A DNA stretch of 64,000 bases from Mycoplasma buteonis (GTDB lineage: Bacteria; Bacillota_I; Bacilli_A; Mycoplasmatales; Metamycoplasmataceae), in the NCBI RefSeq assembly GCF_000733865.1, contig NZ_JPOK01000006.1:46169-110168 (forward strand), written 5' to 3'. The position numbers and the translations under genes are program-made. Position 1 is the first letter of the stretch, and each line of letters starts with the position of its first letter. The notes below the pieces were generated by a model that had not been told where the DNA came from, did not search any database, and saw nothing but the letters and a program-made list of their open reading frames with translations. Below, piece by piece: positions 1-12,842 of this stretch.

Positions 1-473
1 GGTAAAATATAAGATATTGTAATCGGCGCTAAAACTGTTATTGTTATTAAAATAGATAAAGTTGTAAGTAACGCGGTTAAAACATTAAAAAAGTTCATTA
101 AATATTCTTCTAAATATTGCTCTAAAGCTTTTGTTAGCAAATAAAACTCTTGTTTTTGTGAGTTTTCTTCCCTGATTGAAAGCTTTAAGTTTAAAATTTT
201 AAGCAAATATTTACTTCTTAAATGTTTTTCTATTTGGACTTTCAGTTTATTTTTAATAATTCCGTTAATTCAGTAAAAAAGGACAATCCCTAATCCTACT
301 AAGGCAAAAAATCCTAAGTAAAAATAAATCTGATTAATTTGAATCTGTTTTGCTGTTAAAAAATCAACTAATCTTGCCAAAAATAACGTTTCAACAATAG
401 TTAAACAAGTTACGAATAATGACAGAAAAATAACTACAAGTGTTAATCCTTTTTCTTTTTTAAATATTGTCAT
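1..473 (-). CDS. ABC exporter subunit, N-terminal membrane part (cut by window edge)
   Basis: Only the first ~157 codons are inside the window, read from the ATG at 473-471 leftwards, with the TGA at 272-270 read as Trp. The protein opens with a short basic stretch and two strongly hydrophobic segments (about residues 10-34 and 48-68), then a charged helical region containing EKHLRSKYLL and KALEQYLEEYL, then another hydrophobic segment near the edge. This is the layout of a type IV ABC exporter membrane domain with its long cytoplasmic helix extensions. The ATP-binding half would lie outside the window. The ATG is 5 bases after the TAG of the LanC-like gene at 479-1705, so the two are almost certainly one operon and the exporter may carry the product of that pathway. 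The exporter call rests on topology and neighbours, because no Walker motif is visible here. Confidence 0.6.
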
Positions 474-478
474 TTTAC

Positions 479-1705
479 CTACTTTATTTTTATATTTTTG
501 AGTGTTTTATAAATGAAAAATTTATCTTTTTTACTTAAACTTTTATTTATCGCTAAATATGCTAAAGATAAACTATTAATCTGTTTTTGAATTAAATTAT
601 CAAAATCTTTAATCTTAAAAACTTGTTTTACTAATTTTTGGGTTCAAATAATTCCTAAAAGTCCATATTGAAAACTTAAATCTAAAGTGTAAATATCAGT
701 TAGTTTTTTTGTTAATTCTAAAATTCGTGTATCAAAATATTTTGATTTAAATTTTATTTTGAATAAAAGCATGATAAAAATAATTCCTGCTAAACCACTA
801 TTAAAACTATAATCAAAATCATCAATTGATCAAACTTTAAATTTTTGACTTAGAACATTTTCAATATCTTTTTCCAGATTTTCTTTATTTATATCTTTAT
901 TAGAACTAAATATATTTTCTAAAATTAAATTGAATTCTTTATTTTTGAAAAAAGTAGATTCATCTCAAGTACCAGAAACAGTAATTTTAGAATTAAAAAC
1001 ATTAATTTGAGTGGTGTTTTCTTTTTCTTCTTCTCTTTTATAAATCATATTTTTAGAAGCTCTTTTAATTAAAAAATAAAATATTCTATGATGAGAAACT
1101 CAAAATACATTCGGACTTGCATAACTTACAGAAAATCGAAATTTATTATTTTGTTTTAGAAGCTCTTCATAAATTGTTTCTATTTTTTCTCTAAAGCGTC
1201 AGTCATTATTGTTTATATCTTGCGATTTACAGTTTTTTAAATCTTTTTGATAATTTAAAAAATTATCTTTTGAGTCAAAAATTAAACTCTCAATAATATC
1301 TAAATAAACAGCATTTCATTTTCTTTCTGCAAAAATATATCTTGTTCAAAGTATTAAGTTATCTAAATTATCTGCTTTATTTAATTTAGATTTTCCTACA
1401 AATAAACTAAGTAGAATTAATCCTAACTGTACATTAAAAGAATTTTTTGAATTAGCTCAAAATTTATTTCATTTTTCAATTAATAAAAAATCGTTTCAAT
1501 TTTCTTTAAATTGTTTTTCATCCAAAATATACAAATCAATTGCATTCTCAAAAGCTTTAGTTGCATAAGAATAATCTATTTTAAAATTATTGTTATCTAA
1601 ATTTTTTAAATCATTTAAGTAATCACTTTTAGTTTCTAACCACTTACCGTCATTAGAAATGATTTTGGTTAAAATTTTTTTATATTCCTTGTATGTTTGT
1701 TCCAT
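479..1705 (-). CDS. Protein with lanthionine-synthetase-C-like C-terminal part
   Basis: 408 codons with TGA as Trp; start ATG at 1705, stop TAG at 481-479. About the first 290 residues match no family I know; they are rich in Lys, Asn, aromatics and Trp and look soluble. The last third contains two glycine motifs about 44 residues apart, SFNSGLAGI (roughly 300-308) and SFQYGLLGI (roughly 344-352). This spacing and pattern resemble the first two helical-toroid repeats of LanC cyclases, which make thioether rings in lanthipeptides. The later LanC motifs that carry the zinc ligands (W-C-x-G and C-H-G) are absent, because the protein ends there. It could therefore be a truncated or degenerate cyclase, or another alpha/alpha-toroid protein. 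The ABC exporter gene follows 5 bases downstream. No Cys-rich precursor peptide is visible upstream within the window. The LanC assignment is tentative. Confidence 0.4.
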
Positions 1706-1792
1706 AATATAAATTTTATTCTTTCAATTTTATTTTTTGTTATCTAACTTTGTTGTGTTTTTAAATTAATTGTTATGAAATTAAACTAAAAA

Positions 1793-1820
1793 AATAATAG
1801 GTAATCACTTACCTATTATT
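1793..1820 (-). terminator. Intrinsic terminator of the small unit left of lysS
   Basis: A perfect 12-bp stem (AATAATAGGTAA / TTACCTATTATT) with a 4-base loop, followed on the minus strand by a run of seven T. It lies well beyond the separate lysS hairpin at 2011-2040, so it probably ends the small minus-strand unit between them. Confidence 0.65.
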
Positions 1821-1850
1821 GAAAAATTTAATTATATTAATAAATTATTT

Positions 1851-1937
1851 CTAAAATAGCAAGCGAAAAAATTCCATATCAAAAATATGAAAAAACTTAT
1901 TATTCATCTTATTACGCATTGCATTTTCTAATCTCAT
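1851..1937 (-). CDS. Possible 28-codon small ORF or small RNA
   Basis: The 340-base stretch between lysS and the LanC-like gene holds no long gene. On the minus strand there is a TACAAT box about nine bases before an ATG at 1937-1935, a 28-codon frame ending in TAG at 1853-1851, and the strong terminator at 1793-1820. The predicted peptide begins MRLENAMRNKMNNKF and ends with an aromatic tail rich in Phe and Leu (FFRLLF); it has no Cys. There is no Shine-Dalgarno sequence, so translation would have to be leaderless. A short non-coding RNA of about 140-150 bases is an equally good reading. Its function is unknown. Confidence 0.25.
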   Translation of the reverse strand: MRLENAMRNKMNNKFFHIFDMEFFRLLF

Positions 1938-2010
1938 AACACTAATATTGTACTTCAAAAAAATTTTTTCAAAAATTAATAAAATTTTTTTCAAATTTTT
2001 TAGAAAAAAT

Positions 2011-2040
2011 AAAAAAGCAATAATTATAATTGCTTTTTTA
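2011..2040 (-). terminator. lysS terminator
   Basis: The hairpin AAAAAGCAAT / ATTGCTTTTT lies immediately after the lysS stop on the minus strand, with a T-rich tail continuing to about 2000. Confidence 0.7.
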
Positions 2041-2045
2041 ACTTA

Positions 2046-3506
<1,461 letters not shown>

Positions 3507-3514
3507 TTTAACTC

Positions 3515-4033
3515 CTATTGTTTTGAATTGGTAAATCTGGTATTTAGATCAATTACAGTTTTAATAATTTTTCTTAGAATTTGTCTTTGTGCTTCTAATT
3601 CACTATTAAATTCAAGTTGATTTAAATCTTCACTATATGTTCGATCATTTAGATTTTTATAATGATTTAATCTCTCAGAATCAATTTGATTTGAATCTGA
3701 AATAATAATTGAATTATAACCAAAAAAGTTCATTAAAAACTGTCTAGGCAAATTTAAAACCTTATTTTCAGCAACATAATTATCGCTAGTAATATTAATA
3801 GTTAATTTGAAAGTTTCACTAAAATTAGTTATTGAATTTAATACAAAATTACGCATCCAATAAATTGTTTTTAAAGATTTTTTAGTATCCTCTTTATCCT
3901 GCTTAGTAATATTTGCATCATCATTATAATTAATTTTAATTTCACCATTATTTGTAGCTATATTACACGATATCGCAACACTTGGCAAAATTAATGTTGG
4001 CACTGTAAAAGTTGTTAATCATAATTTTTTCAT
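3515..4033 (-). CDS. Small putative lipoprotein
   Basis: 172 residues from the ATG at 4033, which has AAGGA seven bases upstream; a later internal Met would lose the signal. The N-terminus has two Lys, then a hydrophobic stretch ending AISC with Cys23, fitting a lipoprotein signal peptide, although the lipobox is weak at -3 (Ala rather than Leu). The mature part is Asn/Asp/Lys-rich and has no family I recognise; several predicted helices near the C-terminus are charged. It probably sits on the outer face of the membrane. It is 8 bases upstream of lysS in the same orientation, a coupling that looks like operon position rather than shared function. Confidence 0.7.
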
Positions 4034-4198
4034 AAAATCCTTAACGTTTTTAATGTTTTATAATATAGAATATAAAATAATTATATAAAATAAATCAATT
4101 TACTTTATAACTAAACAAATATATTAAAAAGTTAATTAAAACGATTTTTAAACATTTAACCGTAAAAAATAGGTTTAATATTTTACTTGCAAATTTAA

Positions 4199-4210
4199 TA
4201 TAATTTTGAC
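4199..4210 (+). promoter_or_regulatory. -10 box for a leaderless mRNA
   Basis: TATAAT at 4199-4204 is followed by only six bases before the ATG at 4211, and no Shine-Dalgarno sequence is present. Transcription would start at or next to the A of ATG. No clear -35 box is visible. Confidence 0.55.
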
Positions 4211-4789
4211 ATGAAACAAGGATTAAAAAAATTTAGTGGAAAAACACAGGGTGGAAGAACGAAAGAAGGACAAAAAATTGGTGAAAACTTCATTAAGGAA
4301 GTTTTAGAAGTACTTCAAATTGAAGATTTAAAATTATCTTTATTCAAAAAAAGATTTATTTACGAAAATGGAATAGATTATAAGACTTCTCAGTATCCTG
4401 ATTTTATTATCGCTAATTCCAAAACAGGTTCTAAGCTTTACAAAAATGTTAAATATTTCTTTTTAGAAAGTAAATTTAAACAAATTTCAGGAAGTGATTG
4501 AGAAAAGCTTGAATGTAATTTTGGTTATCACGATTTTTTCTATAACGATTTACTTAACCTTCAAGTCAAAACTATTGTTATTTTGACTGGTTATTGAAAA
4601 GAGTTAGAAAAGAAATACCCTTTATTTATGTATTATTTTAAACAGAAATACGGAAAAGAATGTATTTTTGATTTCGGTTCTAACGTAAAAGAAATTTTTA
4701 GATTCGCAAAATTTTTAAATGTAGAATGTACAGAAGAAATTCAAAGTCAGTTAATCAAAATTTATAATAAATATCAAAACCTAGAATAA
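4211..4789 (+). CDS. Type II restriction endonuclease-like protein, PD-(D/E)XK fold
   Basis: 192 residues with TGA as Trp. The core of a PD-(D/E)XK nuclease is visible: Pro63-Asp64 in QYPDFIIANS, then, after 21 residues, Glu86-Ser87-Lys88 in FFLESKFKQ, each in a hydrophobic beta-strand context. The convergent neighbour is a cytosine methyltransferase (4835-5923), which makes a restriction-modification pair the natural reading: this enzyme would cut unmethylated sites that the partner protects. The recognition site cannot be read from the sequence. The N-terminus (KKFSGKTQGGRTKEGQK) is basic and could contact DNA. The start is fixed by the TATAAT box six bases upstream. I cannot place it in a named restriction family. 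Confidence 0.65.
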
Positions 4790-4829
4790 AAAAACGAATA
4801 ACCTTTATTTCTCAAGTTATTCGTTTTTT
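4789..4829. terminator. Shared terminator of the convergent restriction and methylase genes
   Basis: A 12-bp stem (AAAACGAATAAC / GTTATTCGTTTT, loop about 13 bases) with T-runs on both strands, placed between the two convergent stop codons. Confidence 0.8.
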
Positions 4830-4834
4830 ATTTT

Positions 4835-5923
4835 TTATAAAGCTTCTACATCAGAAAGAATACAAGAAGCTTTTGTCTTAGTTTTTCGTGTTACTTCTGC
4901 ATTTTCAAAAGCATCTAGAATCTCTTTAAAAACACCGGATGGAATATGCGAGGTTTCATTTGCCTCACCTATTTGTTTAGTATCAAAATCTGATTTTGTT
5001 TTTAATACATATTTACCACGAACCAACTTGCCCAAAGTCATTGTTGTTTTCTTAAGGGAAGAATGTCCTTTATCACCTATTTTATAACCTTTATCAACGT
5101 ATCATCTGCGGTAATATTTTCCATTAATAATTTTTACATGTCGAGTATCGTTTGTACCACCTATTTTAGCTTTTTCTTTCACTTGAGCTATTCAATTATT
5201 GTAGTATTCCTTGGTAACTTCTTCTCATTGTGTTTCATATGTAGCTGGTCTGCGTTCCTTTTTAAGTTGAATTTCTAAATTAGAATAAAAACCACCAGAT
5301 TTATTTTGTGCAAATCCGTAAGAACCATAACAAGCAACATTTAAATGTCCTTTTAAACCTAAATTTACATCTAAATATTGGAAAAGCATTGAGCTATCTG
5401 GATTTTCGATATATCAAAATTGAGGTTTAAAATGACGAATCAGTTTAACAGAATTATCAGCACATTTTTGTCCCAAACGCTTAATAAACAGTTGCTTATC
5501 TGCTTTTAAGTTTTTAGTAAATCCGCTTTTTAAACGTTCAAATTCTTCCACACTTCTCTCAATTAAGGGTGAAGTTTTATCACCTCTAATTGATTGTTTT
5601 CAAAAGCAAGTTCCACCACCAGTCATTGATAAAACTTTGCTAAAAGACTGACATAAAGTTGAACTCACAATAATATCCGGTAACTCTATTTCATTTAAAG
5701 TTATAAGTTTGCTAAAATCAGTAACAATATGACTGGAACTAAGATCTATATTTATATATTTTTGAAAATCACAATCTAATTGTCCTCTGAAACTTTCTTT
5801 ATGCGTTTCAACTACATCGAAAGTATAAACTTGATATTTTTCTTCTAAACCATATTCTATGATTGCTCTAGACAAAGAGTTGCAACCACCACCAAATAAA
5901 TCTCAAATTATTTTTTTGCGCAT
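4835..5923 (-). CDS. DNA cytosine-5 methyltransferase-like protein (modification partner)
   Basis: 362 residues; the ATG at 5923 is preceded by AAGGAG. The N-terminus has an AdoMet-binding motif DLFGGG (8-13). The motif IV equivalent is SSTLCQSFS with Cys91 as the likely nucleophile, where textbook C5 enzymes have PPCQ/PCQ; the motif VI equivalent is YIENPD (Glu173-Asn174-Pro175) instead of ENV. These substitutions place it in a divergent branch of C5 enzymes. The C-terminal half has basic and aromatic patches (RRPATYETQ, GKYYRRWYVDKGYK) that may form the target recognition domain. It faces the PD-(D/E)XK gene at 4211-4789 and should protect host DNA from it. A methyltransferase of another chemistry cannot be fully excluded, since motif IX/X matches are not obvious. 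Confidence 0.7.
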
Positions 5924-6015
5924 TGAACTCCTTTCTAAAAGAATGAATAAATTATAAAAGTTTATATACAACTTTTAAATTTTATCTTTATTATTTTTAA
6001 CTTTTTAAATCAATA

Positions 6016-6039
6016 TAAAAAAAGGCAAAAGCCTTTTTT
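6016..6039 (-). terminator. eno terminator
   Basis: Hairpin AAAAAGGC-aaaa-GCCTTTTT directly after the eno stop on the minus strand, with the T-run in the correct place. Confidence 0.8.
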
Positions 6040-6053
6040 ATATTTCGTTTGTA

Positions 6054-7737
<1,684 letters not shown>

Positions 7738-10700
7738 ATGGCTAAAAATACAACTACTTTAAACCGTTGAAAAGAAAAGTTATTAGACTTATCTTTAAAC
7801 AATAAAGCATTAAATCATAAAGAAAATAAGTCAGGGACTATCAGCATAATTGCTCCTGACTTAAAAGATTTTTTTAGTAAAGTCGTAACTAATAAATCAG
7901 TAAATTTTGCTCGTTTATTCGATCATAATGAAGATGATTTAGAAGATGAACCAAAATCTAAGAAAACTGTTAAAGAAGAAATTAAAGTTTTAGGTCAAGT
8001 TTTACCGCGTAAAGATTATTATGATAAGTCAGAACTTTTACCAATAATTGATTTATACAAAAATAAAAAAGCAAATAAAGGAAAAATTGAACTTTTTACT
8101 AATGCAAGTGGTTCTAAACAAACACAAGTTTTAAGAAGTTTGATGAAAAATTCACAATTTTTTAAAGAAGAAAATGCAATCGATGTGCTTTTCTTTGCCA
8201 TCGGATTTCTAAAATGATATGATGCAAATGACAAAAAACCTCACTATGCACCCTTAATGTTTTTAAATGCCGAACTTTCTCAAACAACTTTTGATTCTAC
8301 ATTTACAGCTAAAATAGTTGATGATGAAATTTTATTTAATCACTCATTGATTAGAAAAATGAAAGTTGAATTTGATTTAGACTTTGAATTTAAAAATTGA
8401 AGCGAAGAATTATCAAGTTATGAAGTTTATACAGAATATAAAAATCAAATTTTAGCTCAATTAGAAAAACATTCAGATAAGCGTTGAGAAATTTTAGATA
8501 ATTTAGAATTAGCTACATTTAGTTTTAGCAAAATCAATTTAGTTAAAGATTTAGAAGATAATGAAAAGAAAATTTTAGAAAGTGATTTTTATCAAAAATT
8601 AACTTCAAGCAAACAAACACCAGTTGATAGCGAATTAGTACGTGAATCCGAAGTAGATCAATATATAGATCCACAAAACTACTATCATAAACTTGATGCC
8701 GACTCTTCTCAAGAAGCTGCAATTCAATCAGCTATTTTAGGAAAAAGCTTTGTTCTTGAAGGTCCTCCAGGTACCGGAAAATCTCAAACAATTACTAACA
8801 TTATTACCGAGTTAATTGCACGTGGTAAGAAAGTTCTTTTCGTTGCAGAAAAAAAAGCAGCGTTAGATGTTGTTTGACGTAACTTAAATAAAATTGGTTT
8901 AGGTTCCTTTGCACTTCCTATTCATGATAGTGAATTTGACAAAAAAGGTGTAATTAAAGACTTATATACAACTTTACTTAAAGGTGCCGATGATATCCCT
9001 ACTGTTCCGCAATTTTATGCTCAAGATAAAATTCATCGTTATAAAAATACAAAAGCTGATTTAAATGACTATTATGAAAAAATTACTCAAATACGTCAAC
9101 CACTAAATTTAAGCTTATATCAACTTTATGGATTATTTGCTCAAAAAGATAAAGTCAAAGATTTATTTTTCAACATTCAAGATGTAGAAAAAATTAATCA
9201 AGATCAACTTTTTGAAATTCAAAAGAAAGTTGAAACTCTTGAAAATAAAGCAAACAACATTGATTTAGATATTAATAATAATCCTTGATTTGGATTTACT
9301 AAAGCTATTCATTCAAGTAGAGAAAAGGAACATTTTAAAAGTTTAATAGCTATAAACCAAAAAGATATTAAAAGTTTAGAACAATATCTTGATAGCAATT
9401 TAAAAAATAAATTACATATTTACTTTAAAGATAACGCACCTTTTTTAGACACTTTAAAAAGTTTGGTTACTCTTTTAGAGCATGTTAAGCAAGCTAGAAC
9501 TGTTGATGAAAGAATTAAAAGAATTTATGAACTAGATAACGAAATTCACATTTTTGAAAATATTCTTTCAGAATTTAAAGTTGCACAAGCTTTAAAAGTG
9601 CAATTAGCTCAAACTTATAAAGTTGAAGTAGTTAATAATGTTCCGGCCGAAAAATATCGTTTAATGTTAGATAAACTACAAAATGGTGCTAAACGTGCTT
9701 TTTCACCTGAGTACCGTAAAATTAAAAACGATTTAAGTTTATATCGTATAAACGATAAACCAAATTATGAAGAATTAGTAGTAGAAATTCAATTAATTGA
9801 AAAAATTCAAAAGAAAAATTCAAATATTCAAGAATTAACCAATAGAGCGGTTTATACAAAAAATACAACAACTTTAGCGGATATCGAAAATGCTCTTTAT
9901 GACTTAAAGTGATATCAAAAATTTTTATACCTTTCTAAAGATGTTTTATTCTATGATAACGATAAAATTTCATTAGTAATTAGTTGATTATTTAATAAAG
10001 ATAATGTATTCCCAATTATTGATGAAAGCATTGCTCGTTCAACAACTTTATTAAACAACTTCGAAGAATTACAATCTTATTTTGAAAAAAATAGAGTGAA
10101 CTTTAGTTTATTACCTTTAAATAACTTAAAACTTAATCTTGCTTCTTACATTTCAAATATTAACTATCTAAATTCTTATTCTGAATTTATTACAGCTTAC
10201 TCAGATATGGTAGATCTTAATTTAAAAGATTTTGCTGATTTATTAATTGAAAACAAAATTACTACAAATTATTACGAAATTTTCATGAAGCGTTTTTACA
10301 CTTTATTAATTGAACATTACTTAGAAGAAGATAATTTAAACTTTGGATTCAATGGTGAAGCAATCCAAGTTATGAAAGAAGAGTTTGGTGAAGTTGAAAA
10401 ATCTATTCAAAAAATTGCTGAATTAAAAGTTGCTCAAAAACTTTATGAAAGCTTGCCGAACGTAAATTCAATTGAAGGATTAAATTCAAGTATCAAAATC
10501 TTAGCTAAAGAAGCAACTAAAGATAAAAGGGTAATTCCGTTTAGATTGCTTTTTGAAAGAATTGCTGAATTAATTCTCATGATTAAACCTTGTTTAATGA
10601 TGTCTCCTTTAACGGTTAGTTCATTTTTAAAAACAAGTGATATTACTTTTGACACAGTTATTTTTGATGAAGCCTCACAGGTTTTCCCAGAAAATGCAGT

Positions 10701-12561
10701 TGGAGCATTATTTAGAGCTAACCAAAGAATTATTGTTGGTGATGAACATCAATTACCACCTACAAACTTCTTTAATGCTGACGGAGATGATAATTTATCT
10801 GAAGATGAACGTGGTGAAACAGATGATTTTGAATCAATTCTTAATGCTGTAAAAAACTTTTTACCAACTATCAGATTAAAATGACACTACCGTAGTAAAT
10901 TCGAAGAGCTTATTCAACCATCTAATGCTGAAATTTATAACGATAACTTAATAACTTTCCCTTCACTTCGTAAACCACAGGAATTTGAAGGAGTTAAGTT
11001 TGTTAAAGTAAACGGAAAATTTGTTGATAATCAAAATGAAATTGAAGCAGAAACAATAATTGAATTAATCAAAACAATTTACCAAAAATACGGAACAACA
11101 AAAAGCGTTGGTGTTGTTTCATTTAACAAAAAGCAACAAATGTTAATTGAAAATAAAATTAATAAACTTAGAAGAAAAGATAGTTCTTTAGAACCATTTT
11201 TCAGTAGAGAACTTAAAGATCCTTTCTTTGTAAAAAATATCGAAACAGTACAAGGTGATGAAAGAGATATCATCATTATGAGTATTTGTTATGGTCCAAA
11301 TGAACGCGGACATTTTGCAATGCGTTTTGGACCAATCAACCAACAACAAGGTTATAAACGTTTAAACGTTGCTGCTACTCGTGCAAAAGAATGTACCATT
11401 TTAGTTTCATCAATTACACAGGATGATATTGACTTAAACAAAACTGAAGCTCGTGGAGTAAGATTCTTAAAACAATACTTATTATTTGCTGAATACGGCG
11501 AAGGCAAGAAGATTATGTCTTCGAGTGAAAAAAATCAAAAGTTCTTTGAAGCAGGATTTGAAAAATCAGTTTTAAATGAACTCACTAAATTAGGTTATAA
11601 GGTACAAACTACTGTTGGAAATTCAGGATACAAAATTGACCTTGCTATTGAAGATCCAAGCGATCCTAATAAGTTTGTAGTTGGTATAGAATGTGATGGT
11701 ACTACATACAAATCTTCTAAATCAGCTCGTGATCGCGACCGTCTGAGAGAAGAGGTTCTTGAAGCTCGTGGTTGAAAAATTTATCGCATTTGATCAACAG
11801 ATTGATTCAAAAACAAAGAGCAACAACTTGCTCAACTTGATAAATTTATCAAGAAGGTTATCAGCGAACAAAAAACAGAAGAAAAACAAAGCAAAACTTC
11901 TAAAACCAAAAATATTAAAACTCGTAAAAATGACAAATTAGTAAAAAATAATTCAGAAGACAATAATTTAAAATCCCAAACACAAGAGTTAGAAATTCCG
12001 TTAGAATTTACTAAACGCACTGAAAACTTACTTGAATTATTCGAAAATTACCCTAATTTATCAGAAATTAATTTATCAGATTTTAGTGATGGTTTAACTT
12101 ATATTCAAGAAGTAATTAGACAAGCGTCACCAATTGCTTTTGATGACTTAAAAAACTTTATTCCGCAAATTTACGGAAAGCAAACATTAACAAAAGCATT
12201 AAAAGATCAATTTACTTTATTTTTAAAAACAATAGAAAAAATGGGATTAATTTATATCGAAGATGACTTTATATTTGATAAAAATTCAATGAATGAAATA
12301 AAATTTAGAAAAAGCGTAAGTGAAGCCACAAAACGTAAAATTAATAACATTTCGAAATATGAATTAGCTAGTGGAATTTATAAAATTTTAACACTAGTAA
12401 ATTCAACAACGGTTGAAGCGTTAGAAAAACAATTTTCTGACTACTGTCAATACAAAACTGTTTCAGCAAACATGAAAAAACTAGTTTCTGAAAGTCTTAA
12501 ATACTTAGTAAACGAAAATAAAGCAACTGTTAAAGATTCTTTAGTGGAACTTAGAAGATAA
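7738..12561 (+). CDS. DUF4011 SF1 helicase fused to a Vsr-type nuclease domain (Hhe-like defence protein)
   Basis: 1607 residues, uninterrupted when TGA is Trp. The first ~330 residues match the DUF4011 layout (N-terminal LNRWKEKLLDLSLNNKALN). A split SF1 helicase core follows: Walker A GPPGTGKSQTI near 341, a long helical insertion of about 600 residues, Walker B IFDEASQVF near 975, VGDEHQLPPT near 1000, ETVQGDERDIIIMS near 1168 and the motif VI-like LNVAATRAKE near 1210. Residues ~1290-1360 carry a Vsr/very-short-patch-repair-like endonuclease domain (GYKIDLAI, GIECDG, REEVLEARGW, IYRIWSTDWF). A charged linker and a C-terminal region resembling DUF3320 end the protein. This DUF4011-helicase-Vsr-DUF3320 fusion is the architecture described as the Hhe antiphage protein; the role here is inferred from that. 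A cytosine methylase follows 281 bases downstream. Confidence 0.85.
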
Positions 12562-12579
12562 AAATTAAATTATTTATGC

Positions 12580-12604
12580 CGGCAAGTTACTTGCCGACTT
12601 TTTT
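12580..12604 (+). terminator. Terminator of the DUF4011 helicase gene
   Basis: CGGCAAG-tta-CTTGCCG followed by ACTTTTTT; unusually GC-rich for this genome. Confidence 0.85.
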
Positions 12605-12676
12605 ATTTTATATATAACATATCATCAACCTATTTTTTAAAAAAGTTTATTTAAAAAATTAAATGAAAAGAAATTG

Positions 12677-12842
12677 TATAATTAAATTAGAAATAAATTT
12701 AGAATAAATTAGATACTATTTCAAATAGTATTTAATTTAATAATTTGGCTAATAAAATCAAAAAGTTCTTAAAATCGTTTTAATTATGTACTAGCTTTGT
12801 CTAGTACTTTTTTTACCCTCTTTTAGGGAAAAGAAAGGTTTT
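12677..12842 (+). promoter_or_regulatory. Structured leader of the cytosine methylase gene
   Basis: TATAAT at 12677-12682 (preceded by TTG) suggests a start near 12690. The leader then forms a hairpin at 12713-12731 (ATACTATTT / AAATAGTAT), an intrinsic terminator at 12788-12814, and a small CCCT/AGGG hairpin at 12816-12829 just ahead of the AAAGG ribosome site. This arrangement fits transcription attenuation or a short independent RNA of about 125 bases. No known riboswitch class was recognised. Confidence 0.45.
12788..12814 (+). terminator. Intrinsic terminator inside the methylase leader
   Basis: GTACTAG-ctttgt-CTAGTAC followed directly by seven T. It lies upstream of the methylase start codon (12843), not downstream of a gene, so it would stop transcripts before the coding region unless read through. 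A minimal ATG-TAC-TAG frame overlaps its left arm. Confidence 0.7.

Noticed and set aside
7738..12561. Apparent frameshifts or stops splitting the DUF4011 helicase, recD2-like helicase and other genes
   Set aside because: All interruptions are TGA, which is Trp in mycoplasmas; with table 4 the frames are continuous and conserved Trp positions fit.
12690..12815. tracrRNA-like reading of the structured leader
   Set aside because: No cas gene, no repeat array and no anti-repeat partner exist in the window, so the hairpins are better explained as a leader or terminator.
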